Source of the DNA: Zingiber officinale
Lineage: Eukaryota > Streptophyta > Magnoliopsida > Zingiberales > Zingiberaceae
Direction of reading: 5' to 3'
NCBI RefSeq assembly: GCF_018446385.1
Contig: NC_055996.1
Location: 16,727,317 to 16,791,316, forward strand
Length of the DNA stretch: 64,000 bases
Shown: positions 47,191 to 59,600 of the stretch, one piece after another
Layout: every line of letters starts with the position of its first letter
Position numbering within the stretch: the first letter of the stretch is position 1
The notes under the pieces: generated by a model
Databases searched by the model: none
Seen by the model: only the letters and a program-made list of their open reading frames with translations
What the model was told of the DNA's origin: nothing
Made by a program: the position numbers and the translations under genes

Positions 47191-48234
47191 TGTAAGTACC
47201 CGAGTTAGTTTTGTTATTGATCAACCAAGTTAAGTTAGGTCCTGTGTGTTTGATGTCTTATGTCTAAGTGTGCAGGTACATAAAAACACAAGAAGTGGAG
47301 TGGAAGATACAGCGAGTGAGAAGGATGACACGGGAAGGGAGTCAATGAGCTTGGTGCATCTAAGAGATGAGGAGTTGTAGAAGAGTACTCCGATAGAATG
47401 AGAGGGATGCGTGAGGCACATTCAATGGACAAGAATCCGGGAGAAAGAATGCTCAAGGAGAAGGTTGGAGTTGGGTTCAGGTGAGCTCAACCTCGGACGA
47501 CCGAACCATCACCCAAGCGTGCAATTAAGTGAATGGTCAACTTGGAAGTTGACCATTCCAGGCGCCTCTGATTGACCAGAGGTGACCTGATGATTTGATG
47601 ATCCGAGGTACTTCAAATGGAATCAAGGTGCCTCACATGAAGACTTAAGTTGTTGCCAACTATGGGACTTGAGGCACCCTCGATTACTTGAGGCGTTTCT
47701 AAAAATCTGGAGCCTGTTGCGGAGATAAGGTGTGGAGTCCAGCTCAGACAAACCAAAGTGCCTTCGTTGAACCGAGGTACCTCCAATGATGCTAGATCTA
47801 AAAATGGCCATTGCGATGAGGATAAAAACTTAGCCCATTGGAGGCGCCCTAGGTCACTAGAGGCACCTGGAATAGCCACGTCAACAAAATGGTCACTTTG
47901 ACCAAGAGGCTATAAAAGGAACCCTTGAGCTCGAAGTTTGTAACACACTCTTTATTTCATTTTTAATTTCATACTTACTATTTGTACTTTCAAACAGTTA
48001 AGGGGCTACTCTATCTCTGACTTGTTATCGAAGAAGGAGCTTCTTTAGTGTGCTATCATTGTCTTGAATTAGCAACCTCCCCAATTATAAACTAAGTAAA
48101 TTAGAAGTCCCTTATTTTTTTTAATGTTATTTATATCTAACTTATAGTGTGTCCTTGCTAAGTAGAAAGCAAGAGATTTGGAATTTCAATTTACAGGTTA
48201 TTCACCCCCTCTAATAGGTCAATCCTATCTAACA
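47191..48234 (+). repeat. 3' LTR of element E
   Basis: 1044 bp, TGTAAGTACCCGAG to TATCTAACA, followed by TSD ATCTC. The middle module has GAGGCACCTC-like words as in E's 5' LTR. Confidence 0.85.
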
Positions 48235-48239
48235 ATCTC

Positions 48240-49087
48240 ACCCTTTCAGGTTATAAAAAGCTCTACCCTTGCGGGTCAAGGTGCTCATTCATTCTGATGC
48301 TCAATTCAATCTCTGTCCAACAAGATGCAGAAGATAAACAATAGTACATTGAATGGAAATGCATTTGTACACCTATGTACCAAATAATTCTTTACTACAT
48401 TGACATTCAAACTCAATGTCTAAGGAATCTCGTTGAGTTTGTCTAGGGGTAATAATAACAAGGAGAACAATAAAGAATAATAATCTTGAATTGACTTTAA
48501 TTAATCAAGATTTATAATATCTCAACATGAATCGATAGCAAAAAAAAATATTTTAAAGTTTATCTTATTAAGTGCTACGATTATAATTATTATGTATCAT
48601 ATTTAATTTGTCCATTTATTATTTGAACAACTTGTATAAATAAGTCATTTGACTACAGTAATAAGATCATCCAAAAATAATTATTTTCTCTTCTTTTCTC
48701 ATGTGTCTTGACAGAAAGGTGGATAGAGATGTAGAATGCTAGAAGAAAACTTTAAAGGTGTATTTGATTCAAGGTTCTCATAATCGCATAACTTTGGTTA
48801 TGTGACTTTGGTTATGGGGAATAAAATATAATCTGATGTTATTTGATTCAACTTAGATAATGCAATAAAACCTTATTTGCTGGGAGGTTTTAGTATATAA
48901 CTTAATGTAATATTTTACCGTATTACCCTTAGTTCAATATTAAACTTGATAATAGTGTATGCTTGTCCAAATTAAAAATAGAAAAAAAATATGATGATAT
49001 TATATGCTTGTCTGTACCTTTGATTTAAGTGTAGAGAATTTATCAATCGATATCGATGATGTACGATTGTATTTATTTTAATTTTTA

Positions 49088-49127
<40 letters not shown>

Positions 49128-49973
49128 ATGTTAGTAATAATATTAATAATGATATATATAAATAAATAAAATAGATATTTTTTATTTTTTATTTATAAAT
49201 AGATAATTTTATTGGGCTTTAGATTAACTCTATTTAGTTTATCCCAACTATAACTAGGAGCTGATTGATTTAATTTATTAAAGTTTTAATCAAAATAATA
49301 AACTTAAAAAAATAAAAAAAACATTCGTTTTCTTCCTCCCATTCTCATTGTCACTACTCGCTATCATGGGTTGTTGTTCATTGCCGCCATCCTATGCGAA
49401 TGGCGGTGACATTGGCTGTTGCAACCTTCTGCCACCTTTGGTTGCCCGTCGGCTGCTGTTCGTTGTCGCCATCCTATGCGAACGGTGGCGACGTCGGCCG
49501 TCGTCGCTTGTTACCACCTTCGACCACTGCTCCTCTCTGTGTTGTTGTCGCACGCGCACATGAAGCTTTAGCAGTGACCAGTGCACGTGAAGGAATATAG
49601 CATCGTCCCGCTCCCGGCTCGTTAGACGACCACGCTTGGCTCCAATCATTACGAGGATAATTTCAAAAAAGTTTTTTTTGCTTAACCTCCAAAATTGAGA
49701 AGAACCTTGGCAGCCCGAGGTAATTCGATTCCGAGTTAGAGCATTTACATCAGATACCCTATTCAAAAATTTTACCCTAAATTTTAGAGAGAGCAGTTAA
49801 AAAATCTTTGCATCAATTACCCTATTCATTCCCTAAATTATGTATTTATGAGCAGTACTTCTCTAAATTTAGGGAATGAATTTCATTCCCTAAACATTAT
49901 AGAAGAGAGAAAAGAAATAGGGAAGTTGATATATGATATATTGAAAAGTGAATATCTAAATTTAATAAAGTAA
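48240..49973. other. Intergenic AT-rich DNA, no gene
   Basis: Contains an (AT)n microsatellite at about 49092-49124. A two-copy 82-bp direct repeat near 49381-49545 has GCCATCCTATGCGAA in both copies. The 71-codon frame at 49348 arises from this low-complexity repeat. 49740-49973 has TACCCTATTC/GAATAGGG-like inverted words that could be a decayed MITE, but I found no clear ends. Confidence 0.5.
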
Positions 49974-49978
49974 CTTTT

Positions 49979-51164
49979 TGTAGGACCGTGATCGTTCGAT
50001 AGAGGGGGGGGGGGTGAATATCGATTCGAAAAGTTGAGTAAAAATACACAGCGAAAAAGTAAATGAACACAGTTGTTTTTACTTCGTTCGGAGCCTGTGA
50101 CGACTCCTACTCGAAGGTCCGTACTCCGTGAGTACTTTCGTTGGGCAATCACTATCAATTCGAATATTACAGAGTTAAGTACAAGAATTGACAGATAAAG
50201 AAAATACCGACAATAGAATTAAAACAAAACCAGCACTGAGTCGGAGAGCTTTTCGTGGCGTCGCAAGAGCACAGAGCAGCAGATCTTGGATTCTGAGTTG
50301 ATGTGAAGCTCCACCCTTGCCCCTTCTTTTATATGAAGCTCAGGGCGCCCCGGATCCCTTCCAGGCGCCCTGGTGAGACGTGGCAGGTCCAACCAGTGAG
50401 CTCCACGTGGCGACGCGCAATCAGGATAAAGTTTGCCTCCCGGGCGCCCGGATCCCTTCCGGGCGCCCGGACCTCCGGGCGCCTGGATTCCTTCCGGGCG
50501 CCCGGACCCTGTTTTCCCGCAGAATCCGTCCTGCAAGACAAACGTTAGTCCGGAGGCAAATATATATCCTGTAAAACAGATTGTTAGCACAATTAAAGTT
50601 CAACAAAGTAATAGCAAAGAGTATGACTTAGATTCCGTCTTTCCGAGACCGGAATCTAGTCACGATCTCGACTTAGATATCCGAAATGGATCTAAGCCGG
50701 ATCGACGCCTAATGTTCCCTTCCCGGGAACGCGTCCTCGCAGTCACTCCCCTCCAGTGACTTACCTTACTTACCTGCCAGACGTCCGGTCAGCCCTTCGA
50801 CCCGTCTGGACTTCTCGCCAGCTATTCGGTCAGCCCGTCGACCTAGCTGGACTTCTCGCCAAGCGTCCGGTCAGCCCGTCGACCCGCTTGGACTTCTCGC
50901 CAGCTATCCGGTCAGCCCGTCGACCTAGCTGGACTTCTCGCCAAGCGTCCGGTCAGCCCGTCGACCCGCTTGGACTTCTTGCCAGCTATCCGGTCAGCCC
51001 GTCGATTTAGCTGGACTTCGTGCCAGACATCCGGTCAGCCCGTCGACCTGTCTGGACTTCTCCTGCACACTGGATCAAAGTGTTATACAACAACAAAACT
51101 AACTTAACCTGATTTGTCATTCATCAAAACCTGGGTTAAATCGTTAGTGCTAACCGCACCAACA
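49979..51164 (-). mobile_element. Solo LTR J (1186 bp)
   Basis: TSD CTTTT is perfect (49974-49978 and 51165-51169). Minus-sense ends are TGTTGGTGCGG (51164) and GGTCCTACA (49979). It carries GGCGCC palindromes at 50344, 50364, 50443, 50462, 50478 and 50497, and a tandem hairpin array at 50776-51061. No internal region or second LTR remains. Its module types are shared with B (hairpins) and with D and H (GGCGCC). Confidence 0.85.
50776..51061. repeat. Seven tandem 41-bp hairpin units with covarying arms
   Basis: Each unit is arm, TCCGGTCAGCCCGTCGACC-like core, complementary arm, then ACTTCTCG. The left arms in order are CCAGACG, CCAGCTA, CCAAGCG, CCAGCTA, CCAAGCG, CCAGCTA, CCAGACA. Every right arm is the exact reverse complement (7 of 7 bases). 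The core adds an inner GGTC/GACC pair. Confidence 0.9.
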
Positions 51165-51169
51165 CTTTT

Positions 51170-52271
51170 TACCTTAAATTATGCGTTCTAGATATGGAAG
51201 CTGGTTGATATTTCATAATCTAGAAAAACTTTAGAATTGAGAAAAACCTAAATTAAACACGTTTATCATGAATAAGTGTAGGATGATAATCAAAGTTATT
51301 CGTGATAATCCTAAACCAAACTCATCCTACATGTTCTATGTGATTAATTATAAGATATTTTTTCTAAATTTTATAAGAAAATTTTATAAAATTATGATTA
51401 AACGTACTATGCTGTAGTTGAATGTTGATTATGATTGAACACACAAACAAAAATTGATAGCAGTAGAAAAATATTCAATTCAAGTGAATGTGTTAGGATA
51501 TAAGAATGAATAGATAAGAAAAACATGTAAGTTAATTTTTTAAAAAATAATTAATAATTATAAAATAAAATAAATTTTATTTACATATAATTAAAAATAT
51601 AATACGAAACTTAAATCTAATAACGTAGAAGATATATACAATCAATTTCATTGTTAATTTTTGTTTTTTTAAGAAAAATAGAGTTTTACCTTTTAGCCTT
51701 GTTTCAGAGGTTACCAGGTAGATTTGCCATGAACACAACAATGGGATGCATTTGTCAATGTCATCAAATGCATACCCGGTAATTATTTATAATTTGATGG
51801 TGGGGTCCAATTTAGATAACAATTAAAGCGCAGGTGGCTAAGGGGGTAAATTTTGGCGGAGACCTGTTAGATTCCGCAATGTATTATCGATCTGCACCAG
51901 CCACCACATGATTCCGCCCTTGTTTAAGCTGCTAAACGCTCTCCAATTCTATTCCTTGGGCAATTCTTAGATTTGTGATCGAGCGAGCTCTCTTGATTCT
52001 CGGATATGGCCGGGTACGTTGTTCTCCAAAGGCCTCGCCTTTTTTTATAATTGTTCTTTCTTTCGTCTCGTTATTGTCTTCCCACAAAGGATTAGGGTTC
52101 CGTAGAGAGGCGTATGAATGGTTCCAATCTGCTTCTTGATGTGGTCATTTCATGATTTGCAAGGTTCGACCTTTGGATATCCGCGTTGCCAGAGTTCAAT
52201 TCCACTCCGTAAATTGAATCTGCGGATTTCCTCGTATGCGGGGTAGAAAGATTTGATTTTGAGGGTGGAAC
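51170..52271 (+). promoter_or_regulatory. Upstream region and probable 5' leader of the GDAP2-like gene
   Basis: AT-rich intergenic DNA to about 51800, then a more balanced leader. An upstream ATG at 52005 (ATGGCCGGGTACG) sits at a possible GT splice donor (52013), so a leader intron is possible, but I cannot place its acceptor. No convincing TATA box was seen. Confidence 0.4.
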
Positions 52272-53566
52272 ATGTACCGTAGCGTGGCAGAAAACGCCAC
52301 GCGCGGTGGGATGGCGTCGGATAACGGAGATGCGGTGGTGACGCTCCATCAGTTGCCACGTTGGAACGACGCGGATCAGAGATCTTACGTTTCCGGGGAT
52401 ATATCGTCGCCGTTGTCATACTTCTCGGATCCGCTTACTTCGCCTTCTGAAGCTGATTCCGGGGTGAAATCGAGGTTCCCTGTGGATCACGAAATCAATT
52501 CTAAGATTTATCTTTGGCGCGGAAACCCATGGAATCTGGAGGTTGATGCGGTTGTGAATTCCACTAATGAGGTGAGGTTTGGAGTTTGCTGTTATTCGTT
52601 CTTTTCCTGGAATGTCCTATTGCACGTCGATGCATCCTCTTCCTCTCTCTCTGTATATGCATCTTTTTTTTTTTTGGGAGGATTCAGACTTCACACAATT
52701 TAGATTGCTTTCTAGAACTTGGATGAAGCACACAGCAGCCCTGGCTTACATGCTGCTGCTGGCCCAGGTCTTGCAGAAGAATGTGCATCTTTGGTATAAT
52801 CCTGAAGCATCCAATTGGCTTATTTGTTTTTCCCCCCTTCATTTTATGTATTCCTTGGATTCATGGAATTAGCTTTGACATATTCTGTGCAGGGTGGTTG
52901 TCGAACTGGAATGGCTAAAATTACCAACGCTTATGATCTCCCTGCTAGGTACGCATTAGCATTAACTATCATAATTAGAGAATACACACTGCTGAGATGA
53001 AAATTTAGTTATGCTGTGTTTTTTGATAGCATGTCGTATGATTAGGTAGTAATATTCTATTATTCCTCAATTTTTGGATGTATGATTTGTATCTTTGTAC
53101 AGTAATGAGGTTATAAGTTATATGGTAAATAACCCATAGGTTAAAAAAATAAAATGAAAATTTTCCTTGGTTTCTCAATGCTTCCTTTCACATAGCACTA
53201 AAATGTTCAAAAGACATCTTTCTTATAATTGTAAAACATGTGCAAAGTATAGACTTAGACATAAATTTATGTGATAATTTTCTTCAAACAGGTAATTATT
53301 TTTTATTCACCTCTGATCAACAGTTTATGGTGTTTATGTGATTCTCTAGCTGTTCGAAATATGTATCTTGTTGTTTTGTTGACTTGGAAAACTTGTATTC
53401 AATGCCATTGTGCAGAAAAGTTATTCATACAGTTGGCCCTAAGTATGCTGTCAAGTACCATACAGCCGCAGAAAATGCCCTTAGCCATTGCTATCGGTCT
53501 TGCTTAGAGATCCTAATTGAAAATGGACTACAAAGGTTAGTGTTTTTTTTTGTTGAGATATTTTAG

Positions 53567-53601
<35 letters not shown>

Positions 53602-56600
53602 ATTGACATCTCCATTTTGTTTATATATTTTTAATATGCCAAACTAAGTATTTTCTGACATTCTCATGCAGTATTGCAACTGGATGTATTTATACTGAGG
53701 CCAAAAACTATCCTCGTGAGCCTGCTGCACATGTTGCCATAAGTATGTAATGATGAGCTATCCTATCTGTCTATTTCTTTTCAATATGTTATTCTGATGA
53801 AATTAGTTGATGAGGTTAACTCTCTTCTATTATCTTTTTCACATTCATATTCGTATATGTTGAAATAAAGAGTTTTTAATATTCATCTTATTTCAGGAGA
53901 ATTACATATACTTATATAGCCACACAACCCTAAGCATCAACTTATTAACAAAAGATAAAAAGACTTATCTACCCTTGCTTCTCACAACACTCCCCCTCAA
54001 GTTGAACATATATATCAAACATGTTTAACTTGCTAAGAGAAGAGTCAAACACAACTTGGGGTATAGCTTTTGTAAACATATCAGCAAGTTGATCCTCAGA
54101 CTTAACATAAGGCAGACATAGCTCTCCAGAATCAAGTCTCTCCCGAATAAAGTGACGGTCAATCTCAATGTGTTTAGTCTGGTCATGTTGTACTGGATTA
54201 TTTGCAATATTGATTGCTGCCTTGTTGTCGCAATACAACCTGAGAGGTAATTCAACCTTTAATCCTATGTCTGTCAACAAAAAACTCAGCCACAACATCT
54301 CTGCAAGACCATGTGCCATGGCTCGATATTCAGCTTCAGCACTGGACCGTGCACAAACATTTTGTTTCTTACTCCTCCAAGTTACCAAGTTTCCTCCCAA
54401 AAAAGTGCAATAGCCAGAAGTAGACCTTCTATCATCTCGAGAACCAGCCCAGTCTGCATCAGAATAGCATTCCACCTTCAGATCACCACCTCCTTTAAAC
54501 AGCAAGCCTTTTCTAGGACATGATTTCAAGTACCTTAGAATCCTGTCAACAGCCTTCATGTGGATAGTTTTAGGAGCATGCATGTACTGGCTTACTACAC
54601 TAACAGCATAGGTGATGTCAGGCCTAGTCATAGATAAATAGAGTAATTTTCCAACCAGCCTTTGATACGTTCCCTTTTCCAGACTTGTAAGATCTTCCCC
54701 ACTAGAACTAGTAAGATCATGATTTACTTCTAGAGGAGTAGACGCTGGCCGAGAACCCAGCTTCCCTGCCTCCTTGAGTAAGTCCAACACATATTTTCTC
54801 TGACATACATAGATTCCTTCCTTTGATCGAGCGACTTCAATACCCAGGAAGTACTTCAATGATCCAAGGTCTTTAATTTCAAATTCTGATGTTAACTTGG
54901 ACTTAAGAGCCTGGATTTCTACCTCATCATCCCCTGTAACTATCATATCATCAACATAAACCAAAAGAATGGTAGTGCTGTCCTTTTTCCTTTTTATAAA
55001 GAGTGTATGATCAGTATTCCCTTGTTTAAAACCAAACAATATCATGACTTTGCAAAACCTATTAAACCATGCTCTGGGAGATTGTTTAAGCCCATACAAA
55101 GCTTTTCTTAGCTTGCAAACCTTTCCTTTTGTTTCAATTCCAGGCGGTGGCAACATGTATACTTCTTCATAAAGGTCACCATTCAAGAAGGCATTTTTAA
55201 CATCTAACTGAAATAGAGGCCAATCATATTGAGCAGCAAGAGAAAGAATTACCCTGACCGAGTTCAACTTTGCAACTGGTGCGAAAGTTTCCAAATAATC
55301 TACTCCATATGTTTGGGTGAATCCCTTGGCAACAAGTCTGGCTTTATATCTAATCACTTCACCCTCTGAGTTATACTTGATAGCATAGACCCATTTAGAA
55401 CCAACCAAGTTCTTCCCCTTTAGGGGATCAACTAATTCCCAAGTACCATTTCTGTTAAGAGCCTCCATTTCTTCGTTCATTGCTTCCTACCACCTTGAAT
55501 GCCTTACAGCTTCATAATAGGAAGAAGGTATAGCATGGTTTGATAATTGTGAAACAAATGCATGATATGAAGGAGACAAACGAGAGTATGAAACATGGTT
55601 GGAGATAGGATGTTGAGTACATGACCTGACACATTTTCTAACAGCAACCGGAAGGTCCAACTCGTTCATATTTAAAGGTGCGGTTGGCACAACTGATGAG
55701 GATAACTGCTTCACAGGATCAGGAGCAAGAGCATCCGATTCAACCAGCCGATCAATAGGAGGTTCTTGCTTGTGTCTTCGTCGTTTATAAGTAATAATAT
55801 CTGGTGAAGACTGATGGAGCATCTTTTCCCAGTGATGGGGCATCTTTTCTATTTTCTATGGCATCCAGTGGAATAGGAGAAGAAACCACTTGAGGAACTT
55901 GAGGAACGACCACTTGAGGCACAAAGGAAGAGGTAATATTCTCCCCCTGAGGAGAATAATAAGACTCAGACTCAAAGAAAGTAACATCCTTCAAGATATA
56001 TCTCGTCCTAGTAATAGGATCAAAGCATTTGTAGCCTTTCTGGCAAGTGGAATACCCTATAAAAACTCCTCGTATAGAACGAGGATCAAGTTTAGAGGAT
56101 TTGGGACCAAGAACATGTATAAAACAAAGTGAACCAAAAACCCGAGGTGTAAGGGAGAACAACTCTACGCTAGGATGAAGAATAGTGAGAGGACACCGGT
56201 TCCCGAGACCTTTAGATGGCAATCGATTGATGAGATAAGCAGCGGCAAGAACAACATCAGCCCAGAAATATTTGGGTAAGTGACGTTGAAATAAAAGTGC
56301 ACGGGCTGTTTCAAGAATATGACGATTCTTTCTCTCGGCCACTCCATTTTGTTGTGGTGTGTAGGGACAAGATGACTCATGAAGAATTCCTGAGTCTTCA
56401 AGAAAAGTATTTAGAGACTGTGCAAAGTACTCACGGGCATTGTCAGAACGAAGAATCTTCACCTTTGAGTTAAATTGGGTTTCAACCATTCTACAAAAAT
56501 TTTGAATGAGACGAGGAACTGCTTCCCTGGTTTTCATCAAATACAGCCATGTACAGTGGGTGTAGTCATCAATAAAAGATAGAAAATATCGATAGCCATC

Positions 56601-59600
56601 CAAAGAAGTCACAGGAGAGGGCCCCCACACATCCGAATGAACAAGATCAAATGGAGACAAACTCTTCTTTAAAGACTCAGAAAAATGTGTTCTACAATGT
56701 TTGGATAACTGACAGATTTCACATTGAAATGACTGAAGAGAAACAGAAATGAACAGACTAGGGAATAAAATTTTCAAAGACTGAAAAGACAAATGTCCCA
56801 ACCGAGAATGCCATAAAAGAATTTCTTGATGCTTAGTTCCCAAACACTTGGCTGCAGATTTCAGAGCAGATGTTGTTTCAAGCTGGTAATAATAAAGACC
56901 TCGTACTTCACGACTAGTCCCAATCGTCTGCTTGGTCTCGAGATCCTGGAAGACACAATGATCAGGGAAAAAGGTTACGGAGCAGTGTAGTTGTTTAGTA
57001 ATGCTACTAACAGAAAGTAAATTAATAGAGACGGAAAGAACATGAAGTGCAGAGGATAGGAAAAAATGATCTGTAAGTTTTATGGAACCTTTGCCAAGAA
57101 TTTGGCTTTGGTTCCATCTCAGATCACTTTCTCCTGCCCAGAGGATAAAGAATAAGAAATAAAGGAGTTAGCAGCATTTGTCATGTGATCCGTAGCTCTT
57201 GAATCAATGACCCAGGGGCTGTAAGAACTGGGACCAGTAACACTTAATCCCAGGCCACGGATACCTGTGTGCGCTTGAAATGGAGTAGAATCTGCAGGAG
57301 TAGAGGCCGAAGATGAAGCCTGAAGCCGAGAGAGAAGATGCTGGAGGTTAACAATATTAGTAGAAGACAATCCCGTGATAGAGGACACAGAGGAACCAAT
57401 AGTCTCTTCACTTTCTAACTTTTGGATAGCAATATTACTACTATTAGGAGCCTTAGCATTGTGCTTAAATTTTTCAGGTTTCTTTTCCGGATATTTTTTC
57501 CAACAGAAATCTGAATCATGATTAGTTCTCTTGCAGTGCCGACAAAATCTGTCCCCTTGTCTTTTAGTTCCCCCAGGCCGAAACTTGTTTGCAGAACCAA
57601 TAAAGACAGAAGTCTCCCCAATCGGAGGACCTCCAGTGGAAATCCCCTTGTTGTTCATGGTCCTTTTTCTACCTTCTTCACTTAGAATTTTGTAGCAAAC
57701 CTGTTCTAGAGAAGGAGTAGGATCAAGACCAAGAATTTGTCCTTTTAAACTCTCAAACTCTGCAGTAAGTCCATCTAAAAATTTAATAATTCTGTCTTTT
57801 TCCAGAAGCTTTAAATATCTCTGATGATCATCAGTGGAACTCCAATTTTCCATCCGGTAGTAGTCAAACTCATCCCACAGTCCCTTCAGAGTAGCAAAAT
57901 AGTTGGTGACTGACATAGAACCTTGTTCAAGTTTGAAAATTTGACTGCTGATCTGATAAGTACGCAGCATATCATGTCGACGTCCATACATCTGCTCCAG
58001 TGTCTTCCACATGTCGTACGCTGTTTTGTTATGAAGAATGACTTGTTTGATGCCAGAATTAACAGAGTTAAGCATCCAAGTCATTAATTGAATATTGTCA
58101 CGTCGCCAAGTGCGAAAACTAGGATCCTTTTCATTTGGTTTCACTTTAGTGCCATGAAGAATATCAAGTTTATCATGGCCTTCGACATAAAGTTCAACAG
58201 CAACTGCCCAAGATGCATAATTTGTCTCAGATAATTTTTCTGATACTATCTGAAGACCGGACCCTCCAGTGCCTGCCATTGTGAAAACCGGTTGTACCTG
58301 TCCTGAAGAAGACATAGGGTTCGCAGAAATCCCCGAGGTTTCGCTAGCGTTGTCCGCCATTAAAAATTTTCTGGAAGGGGTGGCGACAGTAGACTGGGCT
58401 AAAGAAAAAAAATTCGAGAGAAGGTGAAGTACAGGAATTCACAGCAGTTTGAAGAAGCTGCTGCTCTCCGGTGACCAGCAGATCACTGCAACTTTGCCGG
58501 TGAAGTTGGGGCGGTGGCAACGTTGTGGGCACCTTCGGGAAGAAGATCTGCACGTGGCAGAGAGAAGGGGAGAAAGCTTGGTCGGCGCCAGGAGATCGCG
58601 ATGAAGAAAGGAAGAGGAAAGCTTGGTCGGCGCTAGGGCAAAGAGGAAGAAGATGCGCCGATGGCTAGGGTTAGGGTTAGGGATCGGAACTTTGCTCTGA
58701 TACCATGTTGAAATAAAGAGTTTTTAATATTCATCTTATTTCAGGAGAATTACATATGCTTATATAGCCACACAACCCTAAGCATCAACTTATTAACAAA
58801 AGATAAAAAGACTTATCTACCCTTGCTTCTCACAACAGTATACATCATCAGAATAATGCACATGGTGGTTTGATCATTTCTTTTTCTCTAAATGTGTGTT
58901 TATATTGTTCAATTACTTATCTTGGCTCACTTCTCCATCACTTGGGTAGGGACTGTAAGGCGTTTTTTGGAGAAACAAAAAGATAAAATCACTGCAGTTG
59001 TTTTTTGTACTGCCACATCAACTGATACAGAAATATATAGAAGGTACGTTCTTCTGCAAGGTTACAAGCTTAGCATGCCCATGTCAATCATAAGCATGCT
59101 ACCAAATATAAAAATATTAGATGAAACATGTACACTTTATTTTGTCATAACAGAGATTGTGAAGAGCATTCAAGCCTTCAAGGATTCTCCTTTATGCATT
59201 GTTGCAATAGTTCATTTTCAAGTCTTCTTTTCTTTAACTTCTATACAATTTGAAGGTTGCTTCCACTTTACTTTCCGAGGGATAAGCATGAAGAAGAGAT
59301 TGCCGTGTCAAAACTTCCTGCAGATGTTGGAGATGAGAATGGTGAGACAGTTATTGATGAAAGGAAAATCAGAATAAAACCTTTGCCTGCACCTTCGGTA
59401 GCTGATGCAACACCTACAACAATCTCATTAGATCTTCCAGTTTCTGATGTTGGATTGACTCTGAGACGGTTAGTTGAAATTAACAAGCATTGATTGATAT
59501 TTATTTCTTTGTTACTGAGAAGTGCATATTTTTTATATCATTTCTTCCTTTGTGTAAAAACATGATTAAGTTTCTGGCTTTTCTTCATCCCTTTTTGTGT

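Larger units (their letters stand above)
4151..48234 (+). mobile_element. Element E: outermost gag-only LTR retrotransposon, host of the whole nest
   Basis: The LTRs are 4151-8636 (interrupted by D) and 47191-48234. The flanks are a perfect 5-bp TSD, ATCTC, at 4146-4150 and 48235-48239. After the 5' LTR come a decayed tRNA-Met-type primer site (8639-8650) and a gag ATG at 8697. The gag frame is cut at 8714 by A, resumes at 38716, is cut by C at 39284 and resumes at 45513. It ends in AT-rich DNA with polypurine tracts before the 3' LTR. No protease, integrase or RT exists anywhere in E's own sequence. Own length without insertions is roughly 4.4 kb. The assignment rests on matching TSDs and gag continuity, not on alignment scores. 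Confidence 0.85.
53858..58837 (-). mobile_element. Young Ty1/copia element (Ale/Retrofit-like) in intron 5
   Basis: The two 132-bp LTRs (53858-53989, 58706-58837) differ at one base by eye (CATATACTT against CATATGCTT). The TSD GTATA is perfect (53853-53857 and 58838-58842). The primer site (GCTCTGATACCA, plus strand 58694-58705) directly abuts the 5' LTR, and a purine tract (minus sense CTTGAGGGGGA) abuts the 3' LTR. It is antisense to the host gene. Very short LTRs and the domain sequences suggest the Ale/Retrofit lineage. It has a few inactivating changes despite its youth. Confidence 0.92.

Noticed and set aside
8715..48234. Three same-family LTRs in one orientation read as a tandem LTR-internal-LTR-internal-LTR array made by unequal recombination.
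   Set aside because: The TSD pairs (GCATC/ACATC for A, ATCTC/ATCTC for E) and the resumption of E's gag at 38716 fit nested insertion better.
49348..49600. Short Cys-rich frames as a small secreted peptide.
   Set aside because: Explained by an 82-bp direct repeat; no signal peptide, promoter or conserved pattern seen.
50776..51061. CRISPR-like array of palindromic repeats.
   Set aside because: Units are contiguous without unique spacers, the DNA is plant, and the array lies inside an LTR with its own TSD.
49740..51250. MITE interrupted by solo LTR J (GAGCATTTACATCAGATACCC at the left).
   Set aside because: The candidate right end near 51185-51215 matches the left end too poorly to support inverted repeats or a TSD.
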